Shown piece by piece: positions 12,228 through 24,409 of a DNA stretch of 64,000 nt (position 1 is the stretch's first letter; each line of letters begins with the position of its first letter). This stretch comes from Trema orientale. Its lineage: Eukaryota > Streptophyta > Magnoliopsida > Rosales > Cannabaceae. The notes below the pieces were generated by a model. That model saw only the letters and a list, made by a program, of their open reading frames with translations, was not told the origin of the DNA and ran no database searches. The position numbers and the translations under genes are program-made. The stretch covers positions 210,306 through 274,305 of the forward strand of contig JXTC01000288.1 of NCBI GenBank assembly GCA_002914845.1, written 5' to 3'.

Positions 12228-14201
12228 ATCAGTGTGACTAACAGGTTGAGATACTGTAAAAAGTTCAGAATACTTTTATTAGAATTTGAGGCCTATATAA
12301 ACTTAATTGCATGTGTTACCAATGTAAGACATGTATTTAACTATATCTAATAAAAATTGCCTGTGGGCTAAATTTTTATAGATTATCTTTTCTTTATGAT
12401 AGAAATGTCAAATAATTTACTTAATGGGTACTTTCTAAATAATTTGATATTCTATCCTCAATGACAAAACTACCAGATTATGTACTAATTCATAATTCCT
12501 GTGGGTAAATTATGAAAATAATAAGATATTTTATCCTAGTTAATTATATAAATATAATAAAATTTCCTGTGGAATAAACTTTATTATATTAAGTATAATT
12601 AATTACAATTTTATGTCTTATTCTTTATGTGATCTTAAACTTAATATATAATTTTAATTAATTAAAAAATGCTGTGGCTACTCTTTAATTAACTAAAATT
12701 ATATTGATCACTAGACATTTTATTATATTATGTTCCAGGCTCTACTTAATGCCTAAGAACAATTATACAGTATCGTGATAGGCATTTACCAAGTATACTC
12801 CCAGAATATTGGTCGGGCATTGCCTCATTAAAAACCAAATTCTAGACAGAATAGCGTTCCCAGAGAAACTAGTGGCACAATGGCTTATTCAGAACTAGTT
12901 TGTGTGGAACTTCCTTAGTTCATGCTTTCTCATGTCAACCACATAATTATTTATGAATTATTCATAACCTAATTGTTCATCTAAATAATTATCTTTATTT
13001 ATTTAGTGAACATTTTACAAGTCTTCATGTGCTAAAAATAAGCACTTAGCTAAAGTTTTATGTATAAAATCAAGTTTTATGAGAATAAACCTAAATTCCA
13101 CAAATTCTAACAATATCTAAACTAAAGGATATGTTAAAATTTGTAAAACAAAATTTCCATAAACATAAATTGCATAATTTAAACATAAATATTATGCACT
13201 AATATGATTTTATACATAAAATAATTCAATTCCATAAGCATAAAAATATTTGCATAAAAATATTTATTTTAATGCTCAACAAATAAATTATTTATGTGCT
13301 AAATAACTTAAACAAATATCGCATGCATACAACTAAATTATACACACATATCCAAAATTTAGACACATAAAATATTCAGAATTGAATTTTTATAAATATG
13401 CCAATATCATAAAATTTCATTAAAGTAATTAAGTGACTCAAATAATATTCATTAAACACAAAAATAAGAATATTATTATTAAGCACCAAACATTAATGAA
13501 ATTTACACAAAGTATTGAAATTATGGCAAATTTTCACCAAAAACCGAATATAAAAATTCTGGAAAAAATCTTTTTTTTTTTTTTTGAAAAATTGGTGTCC
13601 AAAACGACATGTCGTTTTTGCCAAACGACTGGTGCCAAACGACGTGTCGTTTAACTAACGAAAGGGCTACGTTTCACAGTGAAAAACGACAAGTCGTTTT
13701 TTGATCCATATAAAAACGACAAGTCGTTTTGACAAAACGACCACTGAAAACTGTCAATATAAACGACATGTCGTTTTTTAGACTTAAGAAAACGACATGT
13801 CATTTTGTCCAACGACAGAACCAAACTACCCGAGAGAAAACGACATGTCGTTTTTTGAGGCTGAATAAAACGACATGTCGTTTTCAAAAACGACAGACGA
13901 CGAGCTGTAAAAACGACACGTCGTTTTCGTCGTCTTCAACCTCCAGCCGGGTCTTTTTGACCCGGTTTCGACCCGTTTCGGATCCGGTTTCGACCCGACT
14001 GGTTTCCAGCCCTCCGGACACTGTTTTTAACGTTTGAAATCATAGAAATGTTAGAAAATCAATTACCTAATGATTCCTAACATCATTTTGCATCAAAAAA
14101 TTTCGAAAATAGAATTGCCAATCAAAAGTGTTTTTCGGGCATTTTTTACAGAAAACGAAAAACAAGCAAGGCAGAGGTATATCACTTGCTCTGATACCAA
14201 A
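12228..14201 (-). other. Long untranslated leader of the Copia element
   Basis: About 2 kb between the primer-binding site and gag, strongly AT-rich for most of its length, with a GC-richer palindrome cluster nearest the 5' LTR (13601-13927). A pyrimidine-rich tttttacag just ahead of gag resembles a splice acceptor, so a spliced leader is possible. This is inference. Confidence 0.6.
13601..13927. repeat. Cluster of about nine palindromes, core ACGAC-NN-GTCGT
   Basis: Copies at 13601-13618, 13637-13652, 13683-13700, 13713-13730, 13761-13777, 13789-13806, 13837-13854, 13867-13884 and 13910-13927. Most have A-rich left and T-rich right flanks (AAAACGAC/GTCGTTTT). The two central bases vary (AT, GT, AA, AC), while the five-base arms are kept in eight of nine copies. 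Spacers are unique and 11-32 bases long. Lies in the Copia leader. Confidence 0.9.
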
Positions 14202-14369
14202 TGAAAGCAAAAGAATGATCTAAACTTGTTTGTATCACAATTGTAACATAAAAAACAANAAACCGGTTTCCACCGGTTACCACCGAGCTTCAATGGCCAT
14301 CAATGGCCATTTACAATTCTTTACTGTTTTACGTTGCACCAACGACATAGTAACGTGTAAAACGTTACA
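14202..14369 (-). repeat. 5' LTR of the Copia element, collapsed around an ambiguous base
   Basis: Only 168 bases against 353 in the partner. The first 57 and the last 109 bases match the partner exactly, and the single N at 14259 sits where the middle is absent, so the missing part is most simply an assembly gap. Confidence 0.85.
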
Positions 14370-15443
14370 TGAAATCCGTGAAGTCTTATGGAGCATGGCA
14401 CCTCTAAAGGCTCCAGGTCCAGATGGAATGCCTGTTAAGTTCTACAAGGACTACTGGGACATCATTGGGACAGATGTAGTCCTGTTTGTTCAGGAGTTTT
14501 TTTGCACTGGAAAATTCACTCGGGCTATTAATCTTACTTCATTGTTTTAGTTCCAAAAAAGGCCGAGGCACAAAATTTCAACGACTATAGACCGATCAGC
14601 TTATGTAATATATCTTATAAGATTGTGTTTAAGATCATCGCCAAAAGATTAAGCGGGATTATTGGAAACTTGATTTCTCCTTTCCAGTCGGCCTTCGTTC
14701 CTGGGCGTTGGATTGCAGAGAATTCAGTTTTAGCCCGGGAGATTATGCATGCCATGAAGAGGAGAAGAGGAAAAAAAAGGTTGATGGGCATTAAACTGGA
14801 CATGTCCAATGCATATGACATAATTGAATGGAGCTTCCTTGACAGAGTACTAAAGGCTAATGGCTTCTGTGATCATTTCAAAAAACTAGTAATGTTCTGT
14901 GTTTCATCAGTCTCCTTTTCAGTACTTCTCAATGGGAGCCCTTTGCCCTCATTCTATCCTGCAAGAGGATTACGACAAACTGATCCGTTGTCTCCATACC
15001 TTTTTATTCTCTGCAGTGAGGTCCTCTCAAAGTTAATCCTAAAAGAAGAATTGTCTGGCAGGCTTACAGGAATTAAAGTTGCCATGAACAGCCCGGCGAT
15101 CTCCCATCTTATGTATGCTGATGACACCTTCCTTTTTTGCTCTGCTGATTTGGAACAAGCAAATAGCCTCCAAAGATGCCTGGGAAAGTACACTGGATGG
15201 TCAGGGCAAAAGTTGAATTTGCAAAAGTCTAGTATTGTGTTCTCTTCTAATACTTTAGAGGAGACTAGCGGTAGAATTTCTCAATTTTGGGGCTTTAACA
15301 TCATGAATGAATCAACTACTTTTCTGGGAAATCCGTTGTTCTTCTCAAATAAGGGTTTTTTCTTACATCAAGGACAGAGTTCACGCGAGATTGGAGGGTT
15401 GGAAATGCAAATTCTCTCCTGGGCTGGAAGAACGACGCTAATC
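14370..15443 (+). mobile_element. L1-type LINE, piece 2 (reverse transcriptase)
   Basis: Continues piece 1 exactly after the Copia target duplication (MSE | IREVLWSMAPLKAPGPDG). Reverse-transcriptase hallmarks: DYRPISLCNISYKI, FQSAFVPGR, GIKLDMSNAYD, ARGLRQTDPLSPYLF (normally GLRQGDPLS) and the catalytic HLMYADDTFLF at about 15110-15140. A one-base shift near 14535-14547 moves the frame, and the long frame then runs 14547 to 15443. The QTD for QGD change and the shift show it is dead. Interrupted at 15443 by the next element and resumes at 18402. Confidence 0.9.
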
Positions 15444-18401
15444 TATGGTGCCCAAGATTCTCACATACATACTAAGCCAATAATAAATATGTTCTAATTA
15501 CATATTAGGCATCTAGAATTCATTAATACCACTTTCATAGTAACATGCTCATTCATTATATTATATGTATTTACATACCTATTATTACACCCATGCTGGT
15601 CGAAGTGTCCCTATGCAGTGTAAAGGTTCAATACGCTCAGAGAGAGAGCTCGGCGTGCTAAATGAACAAAGAATATGAAAGTAATACTATGTGCACAAGC
15701 ATTAAGATCATGTTTGTTGTAAACTTGGTCAAATAGTAGTTTTTCGGTAAAATACAATTTTCACGCTTTTCGGAGCCAGATCCACTGTGTGTTTAACACG
15801 TCAAATAGCTTTGATTCAATATCTAGGACTCATTTATAACATTTTATTTGTCGGCTCCACGTAAGCACGAGGTGGCATTCACGACACTGATTTGTGTTTT
15901 ATTTGCACTAAGCTAGCTTAGATTCAGCTTAATCATTTTTGTGCATTCTAATTATTAAGTGCTAATACTATGTTTGCATTATTAATTGGAGTCTAATTGA
16001 CTTATTTTTATATTTAACAATTGGTTATGGGGCTAGATTCCACCAAATTACAATAAGATTAGCCATATAGGATCATAAGTCAAAGTATGACTAGATTTCA
16101 CTTTCTAAGCTAAGTTTTACTATTTTGGGCTACACTTGGGTGTATAGGAGTAACCAGCAACGTGATGACTATGCTAAGGATGTTTTAGATCTAGACACAT
16201 GGAAAGTAATGTGCAAAATACCTAGAATACCCCTTAGAATTTAAGTTATGCCTTTTCTTAGCCATTAAGTGTTGATTTTGGACCAAATCTGGTCATTCTC
16301 TTTCTCTTTCTCTCCAGCCACGACCTGAACCTCTCTAGCTCATTTTTAAACTTCTCTCAACTTCTCTTAACCATTTTCAAGAGTTTCCAAGTAGTAGAAC
16401 TCAAGTTAGAGCTCTAGAAAGTAAGATAGATCAAAACTAGTCAAGGTAGTTCTACTAATTCTTCTTTCTAGGTCTTTCTCGATAAATTTCAATTCTCTAC
16501 TTGTTCCCACTTAAATATTGGTTTCTTCAAATCCTCTTAAGTTCAAAAATCTATTTCTAAGCCTTGGGAATCAGTTTGGTGGAGATAGAAGGTAAGAAAT
16601 CTAACAAAGACTCAAACTAGTCAAGGTAAGGCTTAAATAGGATTTTGAATTTGTAATGAATTTTTTTTATTTCAGCTCTTAAACTTAAGCTATTATTTGA
16701 TGAATAATAGTCCTAGGAACCCTTATATATTGCTAGAAACATAAAATTTAAGTGGAAGATTAAATTTAGACCTAAAGCCCTAAAGTTTGCTATTTATGGA
16801 TTTAAGTGTTTTCTATATTTGTAATCTGATTTCGTAAACTTGGAGTGTATATTTTATTGATCCTATTATTTCTTACACTCATTTGATGACTGGTTGTGAT
16901 GGCACACAAGTGTAAAAGTGGTTTTAAACTTTGTTTAAACCGAAAAAGAGTTCAAGTATGCTTATGTCATTCTAAGTGATCTTCTTTGATATGTATATGT
17001 GGGAATTGGCTTGTAAAATATTATTGCAGGTTTAAAACTATAATTTTAATCATGTAGGAATATCCTAAAAATAGGAGAGGTGCCGTCCAAATATTTTTAA
17101 AATGAAATGGCACGATTTAGAGGCAATTGGACTAGTTTTCATAAAATTATGTGCCATTTTGGATCATTTTGTGCTAATGAACTAGCATTCATATTTTACT
17201 ACTTTTGAATAGTTTTTCAATGCTAGTTATTGGTTGTTAAGTACCTTAACTGATTTATACACTCCTGAGTCATTTTAAGATTAAGTTTCCTAAATTGGTG
17301 AAAGTTCTGATTTCGGTCTTGTTCAATTATCTTGATGTATTCTTTTGGCAAAATGTGCATCTTGAATAACATAATTTATGACAGGTGATTAGCACATCAA
17401 TCTCCAGAGAATATTGACCTTTTCCAAAATTCATTTCTGTTCAGGACACAAGGTAAGTAAAGACTTACAACTGCATCACAAGAACTACATGGAAAATGTC
17501 ATTATGTGAAATTTACTTATTCTTAAATGTTATGAAATGGCATGTACATGGCAAGTCTTACATATAAACTAAGAATTTCATTATAGAGTATTTAATAGTA
17601 AGTACCATTGTACCAATTTTTATAAGATAAGTTTTGATTACAATTGCTAGTCTGTCGGAGCTGGGTAGGTAAGTCTGTTGATGTAGACTCTCCCATTGAA
17701 GTAAGACTTGCGGATTTTATCATGTGTCTCGTTGAAGCGGAACAATATTAGCATGGTGTGGGATGCCCCTTCGATGAGGGAAAGACTTTTCAAAAGCCTC
17801 ACATAACGGTCGCACCTTATTTTCACTCTTGGCCAAGATTTCCACCCAATGTTATCACGGCTTATCGATTTACAGGACTAGCAGTGTGTTAAAGAACCCA
17901 ATTATGAATGTCTTTAAAGAAAATGGATAGATTCAAATGTTTAAGAAAAAAAGTGTACAATAGGAACTTGATGAGAATTTACAGCATACATAAGCATGTA
18001 TAGTTTTTACTTACTGAGTTTTAGCTTATTTTAGTCTTGTGATGCAGATGATGAGGTACATTTTGGTGTTGACTAGCTGGTTGCTTGACTTACCTTTTGT
18101 CGCCATGATCATACAAATGTGGACGAGCTTGACTTGTGGGCGATATTTTTATACTATAATATTTTAGATATAATATAAATACTACTGCTGATGGCAAAAT
18201 AGACTGATGAAAACCTCTTTTGATTGTACATTTTGTAAAGATACTTTTAACAAGAAATGCCATGCAGTTGCTTTTGTTTAAAAGGTTTGGAAAGTTCAAA
18301 TATGCCCACCTTTCTATAAAACTAAAGATATAGTTTAAGAAAGAATAATACTTCGTAGTTTGACTGTATATGACAGTATAGTTAAACTAGGGGGTGTTAC
18401 A
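15444..18401. mobile_element. 3-kb LTR-type element, probably a solo LTR, inserted in the LINE
   Basis: Flanked by a 5-base target duplication TAATC (15439-15443 and 18402-18406), and the LINE reading resumes cleanly across it (LI | KSVVQSIPTYC). Right end GTGTTACA is LTR-like; the left end is TATGGTGCCC, with TA where TG is expected. No gag-pol similarity is visible in its 2,958 bases and no second internal LTR was seen. Size and composition resemble the long LTRs elsewhere in this window, so a solo LTR of a Ty3/Gypsy-type element is my best guess. Broken, age moderate. Confidence 0.65.
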
Positions 18402-20143
18402 TAATCAAATCGGTAGTACAGAGCATCCCAACTTACTGTATGTCCACTTTTTGAATCCCTACTACCATTTGTGATGATCTTGATAAATTGATTAGAAGAT
18501 TCTGGTGGACTGAATCCTTGGAAAAAAATCGATATCTTGCACTTATAACTTGGGATAAGATTTGTCAACCCAAGCTTAGAGGTGGTCTGGGTATCCGAAG
18601 GTTCAAAGACATTAACGAAGCCTTTCTGGCCAAGTTGGGTTGGATGTTGGCCACCAATTCTAACTCTCTTTGGGCAAGAACTATTCAAGGGAAGTACTGC
18701 AACACAGGGAATTTTTGGAATGTGAGCATACCAAAGTCAGCTTCAATGGTTACAAAAAATATCTGGTCAACTAGAGAATTGATTTGCAACAGAAGCTGTT
18801 TTTTAATTGGTGATGGCCTCTCCACCAACCTCTGGAATTCGCCATGGGTACCGTGGTTATCCCACGAGGAGACGAGAGCTACCTTCAATCCAATTGAGAT
18901 GGATGATAATGTGTGTGCTGCTTCTCTACTGGCCAATGACAATGTAGGATGGGATCTAGCCAAAGTAGAGAGGTTGCTTAGACCCGAGCAAGCATCTGTT
19001 GTTAGTAAGATGCATCTTCTCCCAAGAAACCAGCTAGACATCCTTATTTGGAAAAATTCACCTAAGGGCGAGTTCACTATAAAGGGGGTATACTGGACTA
19101 TCAACCAGAGATGTTTTAATGAACCTATACCATTATGGAAGCTGATCTAGAGTTGTAAGGTGTATGAAAGACTCAAACTTTTGCTATGGCGCATGGCTAG
19201 GAATGCACTCCCCACAGGGGACCTACTTTGGACAATATTTGGTTCTAATAATCAATGCCACCTATGTCATTCAGCCAATGACTCTCTCCTTCACATTTTC
19301 CTATAGTGCTCAATCACTAAAGCTATCTGGTTTGGTAGTCAATGGAATGTCAGAACTGAGAACTTGTCGGTCTCTAATGGTTTTGAGTTAGTAAGCTAGT
19401 TTTTTAACCCAGGTTTCTCAGGTCCTATTGACTCAAGCCAGAGAGAGGAGTTCATCCTCTTTGCAGCGGTGCTAAGCGATAGAATTTGGAAAGCACGAAA
19501 CAATGCTTTCCATTCAGGATCTAAAGTAGACTCGGTCTCCCTTTTGTGCCAGGTTAATGAGGCCGTCGGCGAATTTCTCCGAATCCCAATGGCTCCTACA
19601 CCAATTTCGATTTCAGGTGGAATCCTTCCATACCATGACAGAAGTGTGTTAATCTCAAGTCCCCATCGTGTTCAGGTATGGGTTGATGCCGCTTTCAAAG
19701 CAGTAACAACGATGGTGGCTCTGGTAGCTAGAGACAGCCGCAACAATATTCTTCTGCTTGCTGCTAAACAGGTCCACACCTCTACTGCTTTAGAAGCTGA
19801 ACTATTAGCTGTGGAGTTTCGAATTTGCTCCTGCCTTCAAAAAGGATGGATGGATGCAATTCTATTTTCAGACTCACAACAGGTGGCTATGGCACTGTCA
19901 CAATGCCTTGCTCCTTGATGGGAGCTTTCTTTTATCTGCCTACCCTTATTTTCTTTATTGGACTCGTGTAATGTGGAGGTTTGCTGGGTTCCTAGAAGAT
20001 CTAATAGGTCAGCACATGCTCTTGATTCTTGGGCTTTCTGTTCAGGTTTTATTGGATGTTTCTCCACCTGGGAGGTAGACCCCCATGTGGCTACCACTCT
20101 CTTCAATGATGAATAGATAACTCTTTTTCTAGAGCAAAAAAAA
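18402..20143 (+). mobile_element. L1-type LINE, piece 3 (RT thumb, zinc-finger region, RNase H, poly-A)
   Basis: Resumes with KSVVQSIPTYCMSTF and then IRRFWW, WDKICQPKLRGGLGIR, the zinc-finger-like zf-RVT stretch (RLKLLLWRMARNALPTGDLLW, NNQCHLCHSANDSLLHIF) at about 19155-19310, and an RNase H-like domain near 19670-19918 (VWVDAAFK, ALEAELLAV, FSDSQQVA). It ends in an A-run at about 20135-20143. Stops at about 18460 and 19148 and later frame changes mark it as an old pseudo-copy. Immediately downstream, AP4 protease sequence begins, so the LINE sits in AP4 coding sequence. Confidence 0.87.
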
Positions 20144-20454
20144 ATGGGACATTGGTTTTTCCCATACTACAAGCGGAACTCAACCAATGAGAGCATATAT
20201 TTGTCTGTCCCACGTACCATTTTCACTCTTTTGCACTCTTCTTTGAGCCTCTCCAACAATTTTCGCGTCGTTTCCAAAACGCAAGAACATGGAAGTATTA
20301 AATGGCGTCGTCCAGGAGGGTGAGCAATAAAAGAAGAGGCCGTTATTTTGAGGCTCTAACTACCTAAAGATGGACTGTTTTCCAGCCCCCAGACCAAACA
20401 TTCCAGTTATGACATTGCTAGGGCTAGTGTTGTCCCCGAAGTGTATATTTATAT
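20144..20454 (-). pseudogene. AP4 aspartic protease pseudogene, middle part
   Basis: On the minus strand this resembles the middle of AP5: a degenerate FGDN..SPSNVITGMFGLGAGKQSI, then NGLF, SWTTPFNTS, LRFGNDAKIVGEAQRRVQK. It carries at least one in-frame stop and small shifts. Its left side is cut by the LINE poly-A tail and its right side by the LTR element at 20455. The expected C-terminal third of the gene is absent on the other side of the LINE, so it was deleted. Confidence 0.85.
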
Positions 20455-20645
20455 TGTGACAACCCGTTATTAAAAATAAAAAAGGTTTATCTTTTATATA
20501 TAATACAAAGATAAGAAAAGACAAAAGAGCTTTTATTTATTAAATATTATTTGGAGTTATATTAGTAGTTCAATAATGGTCCTTTTAAGAAATCCTAAGA
20601 GAATGGTATTCTCTTTAGTTTAACCTACACTCTGTTAAAAGAAAA

Positions 20646-20680
<35 letters not shown>

Positions 20681-21973
20681 CTGAAAAGAGATGACTCTAT
20701 AGTTGGAAGAAGAAGAAAGACAACTATTTTTATAGAGTATTGAGACTCACTCCTAAAATGATAAACTTTTAACATATTAAGTTATATGCACTAATTAGAT
20801 TTTGAAGATTGGAATTGCATGTGTAGAGTTAGAGTTTTAATTCTAGTGTTAGAGTTTTGATTTTTCCATTAGTAATTTATGAATATAGAATGAAATTGAT
20901 AGAAGATAAAATCTCTTGATTTTAGGATTCAAACAAGACAAATTTTGTCTGATTTAGTTGGATAAATTGAAAGTTATGGATTTTTGAGTATTTGACCAAA
21001 GTAGAAAACGCAATGGTAGATACGACTGAATTTTCAGAGACTTTTACTGGTCTAATTGGGTCATATTTTGATAGAATTGGATAGTTTATCGAATTAGCTT
21101 TCTAAAAGTATATAATTTGTCAAAAATAGACTTATAATCAAGGAGTTATAACCATTTGAAATTAGTACTACGAATTTGGAAAAATCTGAAACTTTCGACA
21201 CTTTTAGTAAAACGTGGCAGCAATTTTTCGAACTTTATAGGGCTCACTAATAAAGCCCATAACTGCATTCTTGACACTATTAGGACTCTTATTACTTGTA
21301 AAATTCATCTCCTAAGTTCGGTGAATTTTAGAGATAGGTCAAGATTATTGTGAATCATAGGAAATTAAGATTACTCAAGAGAAGTAGAGTTGACCATAGA
21401 AAGTTCATGGGCAGTAACTAGTCATTGTTCTTATTGTAATTAGAGTGTGATTTCAATGATTTGATACTTATAAGTAGTTTATATCATAATAGGTACTTGA
21501 ACAATTATATTGATTATTTTGGTTAAATAGGCAAAGCGAACGAAATAAGTAACCGTTGATCTTTTCTAGTAATTTTTCTTGTTTAGAAATTTAATGTTTT
21601 ATTATTTCTAATAAACTCGTATTCCAAAGTATTTTCTTAAATAATATGATTTCAAGTGAAAATATACTTTTTACAAAATGAGTTAATATATTGAAAGAAT
21701 ATTGTTTCACTGAAATAATCACCTTTTCTGAAAAAGTATTCTGAGTTTATTTGATAATTATTTGTACCAAAATATGGATCAAGTATATGAAATTGTTATT
21801 GAACATTGTTATATGAAAATTATTTTAGAATAATTACAGTAATGCGATGAGAAAAGTGAAACTGTTTACGAACTGTTATTGTATATGAATATTTTTTGAA
21901 ACTCTCTTCAGTGACTAAGCAGTATGGACCCATTCCGTAGGAGTTATATGTGGACGGTACGTACTGACTGTGG

Positions 21974-22134
21974 GCCTCGCTATAAGGGTTAAACGTAGTA
22001 AATATAGACGTAGCTACAGGGGTCAAATGTAGTGAATATTGTAGACCTAGCTACAGGAGTTAAATGTAGTAAATATGGATCTAGCTATAGGGGTTAAGTG
22101 TAGTAAATGTAGACCTAGTCATAGGGATTAAGTG
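21974..22134. repeat. Tandem repeat inside the LTR, about five units of 34-40 bases
   Basis: Units carry the pattern ctagctataggggttaa-gtgtagtaaat-tagac with variation. This lies mid-LTR, like the array at 35486-35611 in another long LTR. Confidence 0.75.
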
Positions 22135-22764
22135 TGGCCATAGTCGCCAAAAACTATTGACAAGTGATTTGAAAGTATTGCTAATTATCGAATGAGAATG
22201 AAATGATAGATTTTGATAATCTACTACAAGTTTTTTTAAAGTGACTTTCCATATAATATCATTTGATTATCTTGAAAATTATTACATTCTGAAATTAATT
22301 TTGTTTTGAAATATTTTATTTAACCTTTTCGAAGGATATATACTTGATCCAGCTAGTTAAGATTTCTGGTTACTTGCTGGGCTTCTAGCTCAATCTTTTA
22401 TTTTTCCCTTGCAGTTATTAAAGATCGTCAGTTAAGAGATTCATGAAGGGAGAATCTGTCTAGATAATTGGGATGCATTTAAGTGAAAGAGGGAAAGTCA
22501 TTCATTTTTATCGGAAAAACATGAAGATTAGAAAGGTCAATTAGTAAAAATTTATTAGATTGCAATATGTATTTTGTATAGTTTATTTTTAACATTGAAA
22601 ACTTAATATAATTTTTGAGTTGCACATGTTTTATTGGTATTTATTAGAGTTTAATTATTCTTTATTTTTGTGGATTGTAGATAGATGCCTTGCATATTTA
22701 TAAGGCTTTGCCTTATAGGTATGCGGCGCACGTCCTCAGAAGTGGGGCGTGACAAGTGGTATCT

Positions 22765-24409
22765 TTAAAGGAGTAAGGAAGTGTGAGTTCTCTTGTTTTC
22801 TTGGGTAAGAGGGATGGTTGTTCAAAGAGAGGAGAAAGGTATGAAGAGGGAATATTTGTGAGAGTCTCTTGTGAGAGAGTGCTTGGATGTATTGGGGTCA
22901 TTGGGTAGAAAAGAGAGAAATCTATATGATTGTAAAAAAATTTCATATAGTGGAATTCTTTTCTAAGGGCAGTAGTTTTTCTCCTGATTTAGGAGTTTTC
23001 CACTTAAATTCTTATGTTATGGTGATTGTTTCTATTCCATGTTTTTATTTCTCTGTTATTCTGATATTCGTTGAAGTGAAATCCTAGGAGTAGCGAATCT
23101 GGGTCGGTCAGATTCACAACAAGTGGTATCAGAGCAGGCAGGTTCTTTGGTACACTGGAGCTTGGTGGTAGTCTAAGGAAATTTTATTTGAGGAATTTTC
23201 TTAGTGGTTTTCAAGCTTGAAGTGCAGAGCAAGATATCAAAATGCAAGTTTCAACTTCAGTGAGGATTGATGTGGAGAAATTGGATGGGATGATTCAATC
23301 TGGATGACATAAAGGTTTGAAGGGCAGAGATTCTGAGAAATCCAATATGAGCGATGAAGACAAGGAAGATCTGGAAGCGAGAGCTGTAAGTGATCATCCA
23401 AGTGTCTTGAATGATGTCATTTCTGAATTGGAGAAGGATGTAATCTGCTGGAGGTATAGACAATCTTGTCACCTAAAAGAAATTGTTAAAAAGATAGAGC
23501 GGGTTCAGCTAAAAGCCCCAAATATGATGATGCTGGCATGTCGCTGATCTCCAAAGTTGCCATAGAAGAGGATGTGATAGTGGTGAGTTCAGGGTCTACA
23601 AGTTTGCACACGGGCATTAGTTTGGCATTGATGCAGGGTGTGTGGTAGATGATGTCAATGGCTGATGAGCTTCTAGGAAAAGCCAAATGGTGGAAGCTAC
23701 ACCATAATTTTTTAGCAAAGTTTTTTCGTCATGAGCCGAGGTGAAATTCTTAGAATTCATTAGTTCTAAGTGTGTACTCATATAGTGGAGTATGACTGTC
23801 AGTGAATGCGGTGTTTATAGTAGAAGCTATGGATATTTTTATTATTTAGCCAAGGTGGAGATTGTTAGCATTTGGCTAAATATTAAAAATATGAAAGAAG
23901 TCAAAGTCCTATATCGGTAGAAGATGGAGAGGAATGGATGCTTGAGCACTATATAAAGAGGTTATCTCCTTGGTTACTAATCACCCCAATATGTAATGTT
24001 TCAAGTATTTTTCTCTTCTGGAGAAATTCCTTTTTAGTCTCTTTGTGTTTCCTTTCAAAGAGTAGGGAAGTGTGAGTTCTCTTGTTTTCTTGGGTAAGAG
24101 GGATGGTTGTTCAAAAGAGGAGAAAGGTGTGAGGAGGGAATATTTATGAGAGTCTCTTGTGAGAGAGTACTTGGGTGTATTGGGGTCATTGGGTAGAAAA
24201 GAGGGAAATCTATATGATTGTAAAAAATTTTCATATAGTGGAATTCTTTTCTGAGGGCAGTGGTTTTTCTCCTGATTTGGGAGTTTTCCACTTAAATTCT
24301 TGTGTTGTGGTGATTGTTTCTATTCTATGTTTTTATTACTCTGTTATTCTGATATTCGTTGAAGTAAGATCCTAGGAGCAGCGAATCTGGGTCGGTCAGA
24401 TTCCCAACA
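22765..24409 (+). mobile_element. Small non-autonomous LTR retrotransposon (TRIM/SMART-like), copy 1
   Basis: Right LTR 23863-24409 (TGTTAGCA...CCCAACA); left LTR shorter, ending at 23121. The initiator-Met primer-binding site AGTGGTATCAGAGC follows at 23122 and a purine tract CAAGGTGGAGA precedes the right LTR. The internal region is only about 740 bases and holds a gag-like remnant with a degenerate zinc knuckle and no pol. Same family as 61480-63163. Broken; the LTRs differ visibly, so it is not new. Confidence 0.85.

Larger units (their letters stand above)
7561..14369 (-). mobile_element. Copia LTR retrotransposon, young, inserted in the LINE
   Basis: Ty1/Copia element on the minus strand with TGAAAG...GTTACA termini and a 5-base target duplication TGAAA (7556-7560 and 14370-14374). 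Directly inside the right LTR is a primer-binding site complementary to initiator-Met tRNA (14188-14199), and inside the left LTR a purine tract AAGTGGGAGA. Parts in order on the minus strand: long leader (about 12230-14201), gag with a CCHC zinc knuckle, aspartic protease (DSGS) and integrase (HHCC and DDE, ending GVAERRNR) in 9861-12227, then reverse transcriptase (YVDDILLA) and RNase H in 8193-9470. The two LTRs look identical wherever both are present, so the insertion is recent. It is nearly whole but broken in about two places, with an internal inverted duplication and an assembly gap in one LTR. Confidence 0.92.

Noticed and set aside
13601-13927. Regularly repeated palindromes resembling a CRISPR array
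   Set aside because: Plant nuclear DNA. The repeats are short palindromes with varied centres and very uneven spacers, inside a Copia leader.
14188-14201. tRNA-like sequence (also at 23122 and about 62677-62690)
   Set aside because: Only the 12-18 bases complementary to the 3' end of initiator-Met tRNA are present. These are retrotransposon primer-binding sites, not tRNA genes.
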